DNA of 64,000 nt from Chryseobacterium oncorhynchi (GTDB lineage: Bacteria; Bacteroidota; Bacteroidia; Flavobacteriales; Weeksellaceae): NCBI RefSeq assembly GCF_002899895.1, contig NZ_PPEI02000005.1:248001-312000 (forward strand), read 5' to 3'. The position numbers were made by a program, and so were the translations under genes. Positions 31,992 to 41,178 of this stretch are shown here, one piece after another. Position 1 is the stretch's first letter. Each line of letters starts with the position of its first letter. The notes beneath the pieces were generated by a model. It had not been told where the DNA came from. It saw only the letters and a list, made by a program, of their open reading frames with translations, and did no database searches.

Positions 31992-32702
31992 ATGAGTATT
32001 CACATCAGTGCAAAAAAAGGAGAAATTGCCAAAGTAGTATTGCAGCCGGGGGATCCGCTTCGTGCACAGTATATTGCTGAAAATTATTTAGAAAATGCAA
32101 AATTGGTAAGCAAAACCAGAGGAATATTTTATTATACAGGACTTTACAAAGGTAAGGAGATCACTGTAGGTGCTAGTGGAATGGGTTTCCCAAGTATTGG
32201 AATCTATTCTTTTGAGTTATTTACTGAGTATGAAGTAGATACGATTATCAGAATCGGAACTTGTGGTGCATATAATACTGATCTTAAGCTTTTTGATATT
32301 TTAAATATTGAAAATGCTGCCAGCGAAAGTACTTATGCTAAGTATGCATGGGGAATTGAGGATGAAATTCTTCCTCACCAGGGAAATATTTTCAATACCA
32401 TCAATGAAACTTCTAATGAGCTATCATTACATGCTAAGGCGATCAATATCCACAGTAGTGATATTTTCTACAGAAAAGATCCTAACACTCCTGAGATTGC
32501 AACAAAATACAACTGCCCTGCAGTAGAAATGGAAGCTTTCGGATTATTTGCCAATGCTCAGCATTTAGGTAAAAATGCAGCTACTATCCTTACGGTAACT
32601 GACATTATCCCGACTCATGAGAAGATCTCTGCTGATGAGAGAGAAACAGCCTTGAAACCAATGATGGAACTGGCTTTAGAATCAGCAATTAAGAGTTTAT
32701 AA
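31992..32702 (+). CDS. deoD: Purine-nucleoside phosphorylase
   Basis: This is a 236-residue cytosolic hexameric-type phosphorylase that splits purine (deoxy)nucleosides with phosphate in salvage. Signature parts are QPGDPLRAQYIAENYL (phosphate site Arg), SGMGFPSIGIYSFEL, RIGTCGAY, VEMEAFGLFANA and the catalytic Asp in LTVTDIIP. Length and motifs match bacterial DeoD. Single gene followed by a strong terminator. Confidence 0.95.
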   Translation: MSIHISAKKGEIAKVVLQPGDPLRAQYIAENYLENAKLVSKTRGIFYYTGLYKGKEITVGASGMGFPSIGIYSFELFTEYEVDTIIRIGTCGAYNTDLKLFDILNIENAASESTYAKYAWGIEDEILPHQGNIFNTINETSNELSLHAKAINIHSSDIFYRKDPNTPEIATKYNCPAVEMEAFGLFANAQHLGKNAATILTVTDIIPTHEKISADERETALKPMMELALESAIKSL

Positions 32703-32775
32703 GAAAGTAAAAGGAAGAAAAAGCGATTTGCTTATTTACCTCTCACTTTTCAATAACATATTAGCAATTTTGCTA

Positions 32776-32812
32776 TAAAAAAAGAGCTTTACTTTATCAG
32801 TAGAGCTCTTTT
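32776..32812. terminator. Bidirectional terminator between deoD and tatD
   Basis: AAAAAAGAGCT and AGCTCTTTTTT stem between converging genes, with T runs on both strands. Confidence 0.9.
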
Positions 32813-33598
32813 TTATAGCTTGAAAAAATTTCTGGCAACTTCTGTGGTTTCATCTGCAACCTCAGAAATACTCATTTTTTTCAGATGGGCAATGGTTTGC
32901 GCAACATAGGGTAAAAACGAGGGTTCATTCCGTCTGTTCTGCATTCTTGGCATATTCTTCGGCAGCATGAAAGGAGCATCTGTTTCAATCATCATTCTGT
33001 CGAGAGGAACATATTTAATAACATCTTCCAGGTGTTTAAATCTTTTCTCATCACTGATGGCTCCGGTAAATCCTAAATAAAACCCTTTATCCAGATATAT
33101 TTTTGCTTCATCCAATGTTCCGGTAAAGCAGTGAACAACAGCTTTCGGAAGCTTAGAAAGGTATTCATCGGTAATGTCATTAAATCTTTTAAAAGCTGAT
33201 CTTTCGTGAAGAAAAAGAGGTTTATTGACTTCGATAGCTAATTCTAAATGTGCTTTGTAGCATTTTTCCTGTATGGGTCTTGGAGAAAAATCTCGATCAA
33301 AATCCAGTCCGCATTCTCCCACCGAGATTACATGATCCTGTTTCAATAGTTTTCTCAACTCGTTGATGCTTTCATGATGAAAAGATTTGGCATCATGAGG
33401 GTGAATTCCTGCTGTTGAAAATAAAATATCAGGATATTCTTCTGCGATTTCGGCAGATTCCTTACTTCCACGAACACTTGTTCCTGTTAGGATCATATGA
33501 TCTACCCCATTGTCAAGGGCGCGGTTGATAATCTCTTCATGTTCATTATAGAATTGTTTATTGGTCAGATTGATACCAATATCAATGTATGTATTCAT
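32813..33598 (-). CDS. tatD: TatD-family metal-dependent hydrolase
   Basis: This 261-residue TIM-barrel nuclease has DIGINLTNKQF at the start, TAGIHPHDAKSF, GECGLDFDRD, FLHERSAF, VHCFTG and ETDAPFM, giving the full metal-site set. TatD has 3'-5' exonuclease activity on DNA and RNA in studied bacteria. It lies 23 nt behind a lipoprotein gene that carries the Ro60-type operator, so it may be part of that regulon. Confidence 0.9.
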   Translation of the reverse strand: MNTYIDIGINLTNKQFYNEHEEIINRALDNGVDHMILTGTSVRGSKESAEIAEEYPDILFSTAGIHPHDAKSFHHESINELRKLLKQDHVISVGECGLDFDRDFSPRPIQEKCYKAHLELAIEVNKPLFLHERSAFKRFNDITDEYLSKLPKAVVHCFTGTLDEAKIYLDKGFYLGFTGAISDEKRFKHLEDVIKYVPLDRMMIETDAPFMLPKNMPRMQNRRNEPSFLPYVAQTIAHLKKMSISEVADETTEVARNFFKL

Positions 33599-33621
33599 TT
33601 TTTTAAATTTGTTTATAAATA

Positions 33622-34665
33622 TTATTTTTTCCGGGTTACAATGTCCCAGTTTTCTTCTTGTTTTGGATTATTATTTTCGGTCATGACAAGTCGGAAGCTG
33701 ACTTCGCCTTTATTTTTATGAGTGAAAATATAGAATGAAAGATTTCCTACAGTGACAGATTCTTCAGAGGGCTGATGCGTAAGATAATAGTTCTGAATTA
33801 CGGAAAGATCTTTCTGAACACTTGTATCTTTAACCAAAAAGCTCAAAAACTGCTTTCTCTTTTCCTCAATAGATTTTGGGTTTATATCTTTTATTTTATA
33901 GTTTCCTTCAAAAATAATCTCTAAATTATCACATCCCGAAAGCTCTGCAGAAGCTTCAAAACCATCTGATGTGTATTTGTCCTCAACTGTTTCCGTGTAA
34001 TTATGTCTTTCTATACTTCTTTGGTGTTCAGTAGCGGAATTAAAGATTTTTTTATCTTTCCATTTTGCAAGAGCACAGCTAGTGAGATAGGATTCTTCAT
34101 AGACATTTCCATCCTTGTAAACAAAAGAGAGTTCTGTAGATTCCAGACTGTCTATGGGTTTATTATAGGAACGGTAGTTTTGCATTGCCGATGCTTTCAA
34201 CTTTCCGCCTTCATAAGATAATCCATCCACAACATTGTATGAAAAGGGCGCGGAAGCCTGTATCTCATGTCTTTGACTAATTCTATGGTCTTTTCCTGTG
34301 ATGATATATAGAATTTCTGAGTTGGTATTGGCGTTTCCACCCAACATTCCCTCTGAGTTCCTTTCCACAATATAATCCATGATCCCATCATTATTAAAAT
34401 CATCAGAAGCTATTTTCTGAAAGGTTACTGTATACGGATTATCATCATTTTTAAAAGAAACAGTGTAATTTTTATAATCTATTTCTTCTGGTTTTTCTTT
34501 GCCCACTTCTTCATCCAGCAGAACTTTAAGAATATCAAAATTTTCTTGTGATGCAACCTCATTGTTTTTTACAACAGCTACTGAATCCTTTTTTTCAATG
34601 GTTTTCTTATCTTCTTTTCCTTTACATGAAAACAGAACCAAAGTGGAAAGTAAAATATATTTCAT
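33622..34665 (-). CDS. Lipoprotein, Ro60-regulon candidate
   Basis: This 347-residue protein has a short lipoprotein signal (MKYILLSTLVLFSC, lipobox ending at Cys14). The mature part is beta-rich, with an EF-like DFNNDGIMDYIV stretch, as in FG-GAP or VCBS-type surface proteins, and TSCALAKWKDKK. No enzymatic motif. It would sit in the periplasm or outer membrane. What makes it notable is the upstream 22-nt operator, identical in layout to that of Ro60 and the Y RNAs, about 100 nt before the ATG. Confidence 0.75.
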   Translation of the reverse strand: MKYILLSTLVLFSCKGKEDKKTIEKKDSVAVVKNNEVASQENFDILKVLLDEEVGKEKPEEIDYKNYTVSFKNDDNPYTVTFQKIASDDFNNDGIMDYIVERNSEGMLGGNANTNSEILYIITGKDHRISQRHEIQASAPFSYNVVDGLSYEGGKLKASAMQNYRSYNKPIDSLESTELSFVYKDGNVYEESYLTSCALAKWKDKKIFNSATEHQRSIERHNYTETVEDKYTSDGFEASAELSGCDNLEIIFEGNYKIKDINPKSIEEKRKQFLSFLVKDTSVQKDLSVIQNYYLTHQPSEESVTVGNLSFYIFTHKNKGEVSFRLVMTENNNPKQEENWDIVTRKK

Positions 34666-34771
34666 AAGATGTGATTAGGTTTTATAAGGCGTAAGTTAAA
34701 TTATTTTCAATTAACGCTTAAGAATCTATAGTGATTATGTACTGTTGATCTATGGCAACTTTTCATGGCTG

Positions 34772-34810
34772 CAAAATTACGGATTAACAACGTAATCTTT
34801 TTGCGTAGTT
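34772..34810 (-). promoter_or_regulatory. Fourth Ro60-type operator plus promoter
   Basis: Minus-strand AACTACGCAAAA then GATTACGTT (34789-34810), 9 nt, TAATTTTG (34772-34779). The arrangement is the same as at 4567, 4782 and 6993. The downstream gene is the lipoprotein at 34665. The roughly 100-nt leader contains an imperfect hairpin around AAGCGTTAA ... TTAACTTACGCCTT. Confidence 0.78.
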
Positions 34811-34814
34811 AATA

Positions 34815-35465
34815 TTATTCATTGATAAATTTTTCCAGAAAGCCAATGAGTTTTTTTCCTCCATGGCTCCAGCGGATTCCGTGGCCCTGTTTTTCTCTAA
34901 CTTCAAAGACAAGTCCGTGTTTATAGTGAAAGAAGATGTTCCACCACGTTTTATTTTCAAGAATATAATGGATTTTCTGCATTACTTTCTCCTGCTTCTG
35001 TTGATTATTTCCTTTGACTTCACCCCAAAAATGATCTTCCATTCTTCCTGTATGTTTTTCCCAAGCTCGCTGGGCAATGGTAATTTCATTGTTAAAAGAT
35101 TCTTCACAGGCATCAATTAATACATTCTGAAGAGGTGGAATTGCATTTTCATCACGAATGCTCGCTGAAGTAAGCCTTTGTCCTAAAACAATAAGCCAGT
35201 CTTCAATAGGAATAATTTCCAGATGTTTTGCCTTAACCTCATCAGAATCTGTACTCCCGAGGATATTGATCAACTTATCAAAGCTATCCGCTCTGTTTAT
35301 TTTTATTTCTTCATTAAAATAGGGCAAGTCCCATTCTAAAGCATCATTTTTATATTTCCTTATATTTTCCTCCAGCCTTTTCAGATGCTCTTCTTCTAAA
35401 ACACCTTGATATTTCTCTTTCCACGAATCTGAAATCAGGGGAATATATTTGTTAAATAAACTCAT
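34815..35465 (-). CDS. Unrecognised cytosolic protein
   Basis: This 216-residue charged, helical protein has a C-terminal segment HYKHGLVFEVREKQGHGIRWSHGGKKLIGFLEKF. It has no signal peptide and no family I can name. It lies 3 nt behind a DUF434 gene, so the two are co-transcribed. It ends 4 nt before the fourth operator. Confidence 0.6.
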   Translation of the reverse strand: MSLFNKYIPLISDSWKEKYQGVLEEEHLKRLEENIRKYKNDALEWDLPYFNEEIKINRADSFDKLINILGSTDSDEVKAKHLEIIPIEDWLIVLGQRLTSASIRDENAIPPLQNVLIDACEESFNNEITIAQRAWEKHTGRMEDHFWGEVKGNNQQKQEKVMQKIHYILENKTWWNIFFHYKHGLVFEVREKQGHGIRWSHGGKKLIGFLEKFINE

Positions 35466-35468
35466 TTT

Positions 35469-36188
35469 TTATCGTGTTTTGATCAGATTAACAGACAGTT
35501 TTTCTTCTTGAATCAAATACTCAATCAGATTGAACCATTCTTTGCAGTGATCTAATATCCAGGCATCTGATGAAATGATTATTTCTGAACTTTCTGCCAG
35601 AAATTTATCCGGATTGTATTGTAATTCAGCTTCCCAATTGAGCTTGTTTTCCAAAGCAAAATCGAGAATAATCTGTTTAATTCTTCCGCTGTTGGAGACG
35701 GGTTGATCAAAAACCCAAACCAATTTCTGAACTAGATTCTTTTGAAAGAATTCGGCAACAAGTTCTATCGCTTTTAAAGTTTGATTCACTCTTTTATAGG
35801 TCCCATGAACTCCGGAAAGATCTCGAAAACAGCCATCAGCACCCTCAAAAATGTAGGCTTCAGACAATAAACTTTCCAATAAAATCAAGACATTGAAGCC
35901 ATCAAGATAAATGGTTTTATCCTTTAGATCAGAAGTGCTTAATTGTTTGAGTTTTCTGTCGTGAATTTGTATATCAGAAGCCGAGGCCCCCCGTAAAGCC
36001 TGTATCTGTCTTGTTTTTAATCTATATCTATTTCCTACAAGCTCGGAAGATGCTTTTTCTGCATATCCCTTTGTTAACAAATACTGCATATCTTGAACTG
36101 CCAGTTTCAGCTTGCTGATCTGTTTTTCTGAACCGAATAAATTGTCGTCACCAGTATTTTTTCCGCGGTTTCTGTTATTCATATTCAA
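35469..36188 (-). CDS. DUF434/DUF5616-type protein, PIN/NYN-like
   Basis: In this 239-residue protein residues 25-75 (KLAVQDMQYLLTKGYAEKASSELVGNRYRLKTRQIQAL) match my memory of DUF434. The rest (IYLDGFNVLILLE ... VWVFDQPVSNSGRIKQ ... EIIISSDAWILDHC) has the spaced Asp residues of a PIN/NYN-like nuclease fold. The family is commoner in archaea. A nuclease, perhaps for RNA, is likely by fold only. Its partner is the unknown gene behind it. Confidence 0.72.
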   Translation of the reverse strand: MNMNNRNRGKNTGDDNLFGSEKQISKLKLAVQDMQYLLTKGYAEKASSELVGNRYRLKTRQIQALRGASASDIQIHDRKLKQLSTSDLKDKTIYLDGFNVLILLESLLSEAYIFEGADGCFRDLSGVHGTYKRVNQTLKAIELVAEFFQKNLVQKLVWVFDQPVSNSGRIKQIILDFALENKLNWEAELQYNPDKFLAESSEIIISSDAWILDHCKEWFNLIEYLIQEEKLSVNLIKTR

Positions 36189-36364
36189 AAATAGAGTTTT
36201 GTTGTGAGGTGGAGATTAATTTCAACCATAAAAATACGAGTTAAAGAAGTTCACTTAAAATCTATTTCTTTTCGGTTTGAATAGTATCTATTTTGGAAAA
36301 TTTTCATACAAAACTTCGATAAATAATTGTCTTGTACTGATGGTTTATTGTACTTTTAAGGAAA

Positions 36365-37243
36365 ATGCACAGAATTATGAAGATTCAAAATCAGGTTTCG
36401 CTTTTCTTACTGTTAATTTCTTTTGGATTATGTTTTATTGGGTGTGAAAACAAGGGTAAAGAAAGGTCTACGAACAAGGCTGGCTTATCTGGAAATGCAT
36501 CAAAGGAAAAACTGAAAAGTGTTGACAACTTTAATAAGGATACGAAAACGATTCATGTTCTTGTAGCTTTGTGCGACAATAAATATCAGGGAATTGTTCC
36601 TGTTCCTGAAAAAATAGGAAATGGTCAGGATCCTGATCAAAATTTATATTGGGGAGCAGGCTATGGAGTTCGTACGTATTTCAAAAAAAGTAAGGACTGG
36701 AAATTTTTAAAGTCTGAAAAAAAGGATTCAATAAGAATGGAAAGACTTGTTTTTCAACATGCCACCAAGAAGAATTATTATTTGGTAGCTGATGCCTATG
36801 ATGGACAGTATATCAAAAACTGCACAAAGGATTTTTTCTACAGCAGTTCGGGGCAGATGAAAGATGTTCTTCATGTTAATAATACCAGTATCGGTATTTA
36901 TGGAAATTCAAGTCTTGTTTCTTATATAGGTCATGATGGGTTAATGGATTTTCAATTGTCTGAGTCTTTTAAAAACACTGATGGAAAAACACGAGACTGC
37001 ATCATTCTGGCATGTTACAGTAAAAAATTCTTCTCTCCATTGTTAAGGGAAACCAAAGCTAATCCTTTGGTATGGACCAGCCACCTTATGGCTCCGGAGG
37101 CTTATATTCTTCATGATGCATTAGCCGGATATATCAATAATGAATCAGGAGAACAGATCAGAAGCAAAGCCGCACTGGCCTATTCCAAATATCAGAAATG
37201 CAGTGAGAAAGCGGCAAGAAATCTATTGGTAACCGGATGGTAA
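36365..37243 (+). CDS. Lipoprotein with possible caspase-like His/Cys dyad
   Basis: This 292-residue protein has a lipoprotein signal (hydrophobic stretch ending FIGC at about Cys26; a second Met at codon 5 could be the start). The mature part has VLVALCDNKYQGIVP, then VSYIGHDGLMDF and CIILACYSKKFF. A hydrophobic strand ending in H-x-G followed by a strand ending in AC is the arrangement of caspase/gingipain-type peptidases. The protein is exported and lipid-anchored. No neighbour explains its role. Confidence 0.6.
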   Translation: MHRIMKIQNQVSLFLLLISFGLCFIGCENKGKERSTNKAGLSGNASKEKLKSVDNFNKDTKTIHVLVALCDNKYQGIVPVPEKIGNGQDPDQNLYWGAGYGVRTYFKKSKDWKFLKSEKKDSIRMERLVFQHATKKNYYLVADAYDGQYIKNCTKDFFYSSSGQMKDVLHVNNTSIGIYGNSSLVSYIGHDGLMDFQLSESFKNTDGKTRDCIILACYSKKFFSPLLRETKANPLVWTSHLMAPEAYILHDALAGYINNESGEQIRSKAALAYSKYQKCSEKAARNLLVTGW

Positions 37244-37360
37244 TATCAATTCATCTGCATTGTATACCGTCTGTTATATATTCTACAACAAAAGAGATAT
37301 TTTATACAACGTATTGATATTTATTCGGGATAAGTTTGCAAAGACTTAAAAAATACCCTT

Positions 37361-38221
37361 ATGAATACACTGAAAAAACTATGTTATCTGTCTGCAGCAG
37401 TTCTTTTATCTGCTTCTTTCGTATCATGCTCTAATGATGATGATACTGAAATTGTTGTTGAACAGCAGACTCCCTCACAGGTTCTGTCTTCTACTCCATG
37501 GGAAACTACGGGAGCTAAGGATAAGAACGGTAATAATGTAGCATTAGTTGATGCCAGTGTAGCTGGTTATGTAGGTTTTGCTTACTTCAAAGCAGACGGA
37601 AAGTTTGCCATTTACAGCCTAACTGATGTATTAAGATCCAGAGGAACTTGGTCTGTAGATCCTCAGGGAAAGACAAGAATTATTGCATCCTTGAATCCGG
37701 ATGGATCTACCATCTTCAGTCGTGATGTTGAAATCTTGGTTTTAAATAAAAATGAATTCACTTACAGAATTCGCCCTAATGCAGCTGATCCTTCTATTTA
37801 TTATGACATTATCCATACGAAGACTTCTCATGCTGAACCCAATAACGGACAGCTTACATTGGCTTCTACTCCTTGGGAAACTACGGGAGCTAAAGATAAA
37901 AGTGGAAATAATGTAGCTTTAAATGATACCAGTGTGGCTGGCTATGTAGGATATTCTTACTTTAAAGCGAATGGGACTTTCAAAATCTTCGGGTTAAACA
38001 ATGTATTGAGATCTCAGGGAACATGGTCTATTTCTCCTGATGGAAAGAAAAGAACCCTTGTTGGTTTAGATAATAACGGTAATGTTACTTTCACCCGTGT
38101 TGTGGATATTCTTCTTTTGAACGAAACTACGTTTACCTATAGAATTACTCCTGACGCAACAAATCCAGCAGTATTTTACGATATCATTCATTCTAAGGTG
38201 AGTCATAACGAGCCTCAGTAG
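37361..38221 (+). CDS. Lipoprotein with two tandem DUF4822-like repeats
   Basis: This 286-residue protein has a lipobox ending at Cys23 (SFVSC). Two repeats of about 120 residues follow. Each begins STPWETTGAKDK(N/S)GNNVAL and ends with FTYRI(R/T)P...YDIIH(T/S)K. Most positions are the same, so the duplication is recent or the repeats are constrained. The repeat matches my memory of DUF4822. It is surface or periplasmic. Function unknown. A terminator follows. Confidence 0.8.
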   Translation: MNTLKKLCYLSAAVLLSASFVSCSNDDDTEIVVEQQTPSQVLSSTPWETTGAKDKNGNNVALVDASVAGYVGFAYFKADGKFAIYSLTDVLRSRGTWSVDPQGKTRIIASLNPDGSTIFSRDVEILVLNKNEFTYRIRPNAADPSIYYDIIHTKTSHAEPNNGQLTLASTPWETTGAKDKSGNNVALNDTSVAGYVGYSYFKANGTFKIFGLNNVLRSQGTWSISPDGKKRTLVGLDNNGNVTFTRVVDILLLNETTFTYRITPDATNPAVFYDIIHSKVSHNEPQ

Positions 38222-38245
38222 TGATTATTTTTTTTTGATAATAAG

Positions 38246-38279
38246 GAAAACCTGCTCAATAATGAGCAGGTTTTATTTT
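38246..38279. terminator. Terminator after the DUF4822 gene
   Basis: AAAACCTGCTC/GAGCAGGTTTT stem and ATTTTTAT tail between converging genes. Confidence 0.9.
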
Positions 38280-38318
38280 TATGGGAATCTTTATATTAAC
38301 CCAACAAAGATTTTATTC

Positions 38319-39365
38319 TTACTTATAATCTTCCCACCATTTCTTCCAGGTTGTCTTTCCTAATTGATTCAAATCTACTTTTTCACCCATCAAAGGCAAA
38401 GTAATTGGCTGCTGATTTTCTTCTGCATTTTTGGTTGCCAGTTCCACAGGTTCAAACCATGCGTGCTGGGCTAATTTGAATTTTGAATGATGTACCGGAA
38501 TAAAGTTTTTCGCTTTTAATTCCTGTATTTCCCCAATAAGCTGATCGGGCAAAGTGTGGATATACGGCCATTTTTCATTGTATTGCCCACATTCCATTAC
38601 TGCTAAATCAAAAGGTCCGTATTTATCTCCTATCTCTGTAAAATGATTTCCATAGCCACTGTCTCCGCCTAAAAAGAGATTCTTGGTGGGGGTTTTCAAA
38701 ACAAAGGAGGTCCAAAGTGAGATATTTCGGTTCAACAGTCTTCCGGAAAAATGTCTTGCCGGTGTAAGTGTAATTTTAAAACCATCCGCAATATCTATAC
38801 TATCCCACCAGTTTTTTTCAATGATCTTTTCCGGCTCCCAACCCCAGTATTCAAAGTGCTGGCCTGTTCCCAGACCACAAATTACGGTAGTAACCTTATC
38901 CTTTAAAGCCTGAACGGTTTTATAGTCTAAATGATCCCAATGATCGTGAGAGATAAGGAGAAAATCGATCTCCGGCATATGTTCTGGTTTATAATAATCT
39001 GCTCCCTGAAATGCCTTTATGGATCCAGGCATTGGAGATGCATTTCCACTGAAAACAGGATCTACCAGAAACCTTTTCCCATCAATCTGAATGAAATAAG
39101 AACTGTGCCCAAACCATATGAGTACGTTTTCTTCGGGAGCTATATTTTTCAAGTCTGTTACTACAAACGGAAGCTCCGTTCTTGGTGAGGTATTTTCTAC
39201 TTTACAGAGACTGTTCAGCAATGCTTTGGTCATGCTTTCTCCCTCTAATAAAGGAGGAGTATTGAGTATATTCTGAAATTTTCCATTGGCATAATTGGAA
39301 AGTGTACTGAAATAGTCTTTTCTTTTATCATCGGGAAATTGCCCGAGTTGTTTTACTAAATTCAT
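38319..39365 (-). CDS. Metallo-beta-lactamase-fold hydrolase, NAPE-PLD/UlaG-like
   Basis: This is a 348-residue enzyme. Zinc motif SHDHWDHLD at about residues 145-153, further ligands in PARHFSGR, GDSGYG and VHHSKF. The N-terminal half has WFGHSSYFIQIDG and DPVFSG, typical of the branch with N-acyl-phosphatidylethanolamine phospholipase D. It probably hydrolyses a phosphodiester or lactone. The next gene upstream (antiporter) ends 12 nt away and is likely co-transcribed. Confidence 0.87.
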   Translation of the reverse strand: MNLVKQLGQFPDDKRKDYFSTLSNYANGKFQNILNTPPLLEGESMTKALLNSLCKVENTSPRTELPFVVTDLKNIAPEENVLIWFGHSSYFIQIDGKRFLVDPVFSGNASPMPGSIKAFQGADYYKPEHMPEIDFLLISHDHWDHLDYKTVQALKDKVTTVICGLGTGQHFEYWGWEPEKIIEKNWWDSIDIADGFKITLTPARHFSGRLLNRNISLWTSFVLKTPTKNLFLGGDSGYGNHFTEIGDKYGPFDLAVMECGQYNEKWPYIHTLPDQLIGEIQELKAKNFIPVHHSKFKLAQHAWFEPVELATKNAEENQQPITLPLMGEKVDLNQLGKTTWKKWWEDYK

Positions 39366-39377
39366 TTGTTGTATTTT

Positions 39378-40958
39378 TTACATTCTGAGCCTTTCTTCTT
39401 CCAGATCCAGCCTTGTTAAATAATGTCTTATATATTCTTCATCAATGTTCGGATTACGTCTGTTTTCTTCCCGAAGCCAGATACGTTGTTGTTCCAATGT
39501 TTTAAAGTAAATTTCCTTGACCTCATCAGATACTTTATGAACGGAATCATCTCGATCTTCCTGTTCCCAACGGTCCATCAATCTATTGAAATACTCATTT
39601 TCATTTCTCCTTTCTTTATAATTTTCATTAAGATAACTGATGGCTATGCGACGCATTCCTTTTCGTAGGAAGCTTTCTGATTCTTCCTCAGATATATACC
39701 CTCCGCTGGAATCTGACAAGTTAAGTTTCTGAATGAGTGCAGGTAAGGTTAATCCCTGAACAATAAGGGTAACCAAAATCACGACAAAAGTTATAAACAG
39801 GATGAGGTCACGATGTGGAAAAGGCTGTCCATTTTCCATCATTACAGGAATGGATAGAGCTGCCGCCAGAGAAACCACTCCACGCATCCCTGTCCAGCCC
39901 ATCAGTATGGGAGCTTTCATTCCCGGATCTCTATCTGCAACATCTATAAAGTTCCGCATAACTAATGTAACGAGAACGGCTCCAAATGAAGCAAAAAAAC
40001 GAACAACAATCAATACTGCTGTAACCAATAAACCGTAGCCGACAGCTTCTGACAAACTTATTCCTTCTTTATCTAAACCTACCATAATTTCAGGAAGATC
40101 TAATCCTATCAATAAAAAGACAATTCCGTTAATCAGAAATACAAAACTTTCCCAAACATTAGAACCTCTTAATCTTGATTCCGATGTTCTGAAAATTTCA
40201 TGTCTTCTTATGGAAAGAAACAACCCGCCGCTTACAACAGCCAATACACCTGAAGCATGAACTTCTTCTGCAGCAATATACATTACATAAGGAGCTACCA
40301 AACTGAGAATAGCATCCATATTGACGTCGGTAGGAAATATTTTTTCAATTTTTAAAAAGATAAAAGCCAACACAACTCCTATCCCCAAACCTCCAAACAC
40401 CATCCAGCCAAAGCTTAATGCGGCTTCCTGCCATACAAACTGCCCTGTGGCTACTGCTACCATTGCAAACCGAAAGATGATCAGGGAAGAAGCGTCGTTG
40501 AACAAACTTTCTCCCTCCAAAACGGTAGATGCATTCTTTGGAACTTTTACAAACTTTAAAATGGCTCCGGCACTCACGGCATCCGGCGGGGAAACGATTC
40601 CTCCCAACACAAAACCCAATGCCAATGAAAACCCGGGGATAAATGAATTGGCTATAAAAGCTACAGATATTGCTGTAAGAAATACTACAATAAAAGCAAA
40701 ACTTGTAATAATCCGCCTCAGTTTCCAGATTTCTTTCCACGAAACGGCAAAGGCAGCTTCATACAAGAGGGGTGGTAAGAAAATAATAAAGATAAGCTCG
40801 GGATCTATTTTTATTGTTGGCAAACCAGGAATAAAACTGATGAGCAGACCGGCAATAACCAAAATAATGGGATATGCCACTTTTAAACGATTGGCCAGCA
40901 TAATGGCACTAATAATCACCAGTACCAGCCCTAAGTAATAAATAAAATTTTCTACCAT
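39378..40958 (-). CDS. CPA1-family Na+/H+ antiporter
   Basis: This 526-residue protein has about twelve hydrophobic helices and the CPA1 signatures SPPDAVSAGAIL and EGESLFNDASSLIIF (the ion-binding region). A cytoplasmic tail of about 120 charged residues with a coiled-coil look follows. It exchanges Na+ or K+ for H+ across the inner membrane. Long opposite-strand frames within it are shadows. Confidence 0.93.
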   Translation of the reverse strand: MVENFIYYLGLVLVIISAIMLANRLKVAYPIILVIAGLLISFIPGLPTIKIDPELIFIIFLPPLLYEAAFAVSWKEIWKLRRIITSFAFIVVFLTAISVAFIANSFIPGFSLALGFVLGGIVSPPDAVSAGAILKFVKVPKNASTVLEGESLFNDASSLIIFRFAMVAVATGQFVWQEAALSFGWMVFGGLGIGVVLAFIFLKIEKIFPTDVNMDAILSLVAPYVMYIAAEEVHASGVLAVVSGGLFLSIRRHEIFRTSESRLRGSNVWESFVFLINGIVFLLIGLDLPEIMVGLDKEGISLSEAVGYGLLVTAVLIVVRFFASFGAVLVTLVMRNFIDVADRDPGMKAPILMGWTGMRGVVSLAAALSIPVMMENGQPFPHRDLILFITFVVILVTLIVQGLTLPALIQKLNLSDSSGGYISEEESESFLRKGMRRIAISYLNENYKERRNENEYFNRLMDRWEQEDRDDSVHKVSDEVKEIYFKTLEQQRIWLREENRRNPNIDEEYIRHYLTRLDLEEERLRM

Positions 40959-41178
40959 TTGTTTTTCAATTAATTTCTAAACCAAATTATATTTTTTGAG
41001 AAACGCTCTCTGTTTCTATCTGGTTAATAAGTCTTAATAGAAAAATAAATATAAGGATATGATTTTAATTTTCAGAACGAATCAGAATGTATTTTACTTT
41101 AAAAAGATGTTTAAAATACAGAAAGAAGATACATCTTATTTTACTACACAAAAAATTGTTCTTTAGTTATTATAGGGA

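Noticed and set aside
40321-40938. A 205-codon plus-strand open frame
   Set aside because: It lies fully antisense to the Na+/H+ antiporter and reads as a low-complexity shadow of membrane helices.
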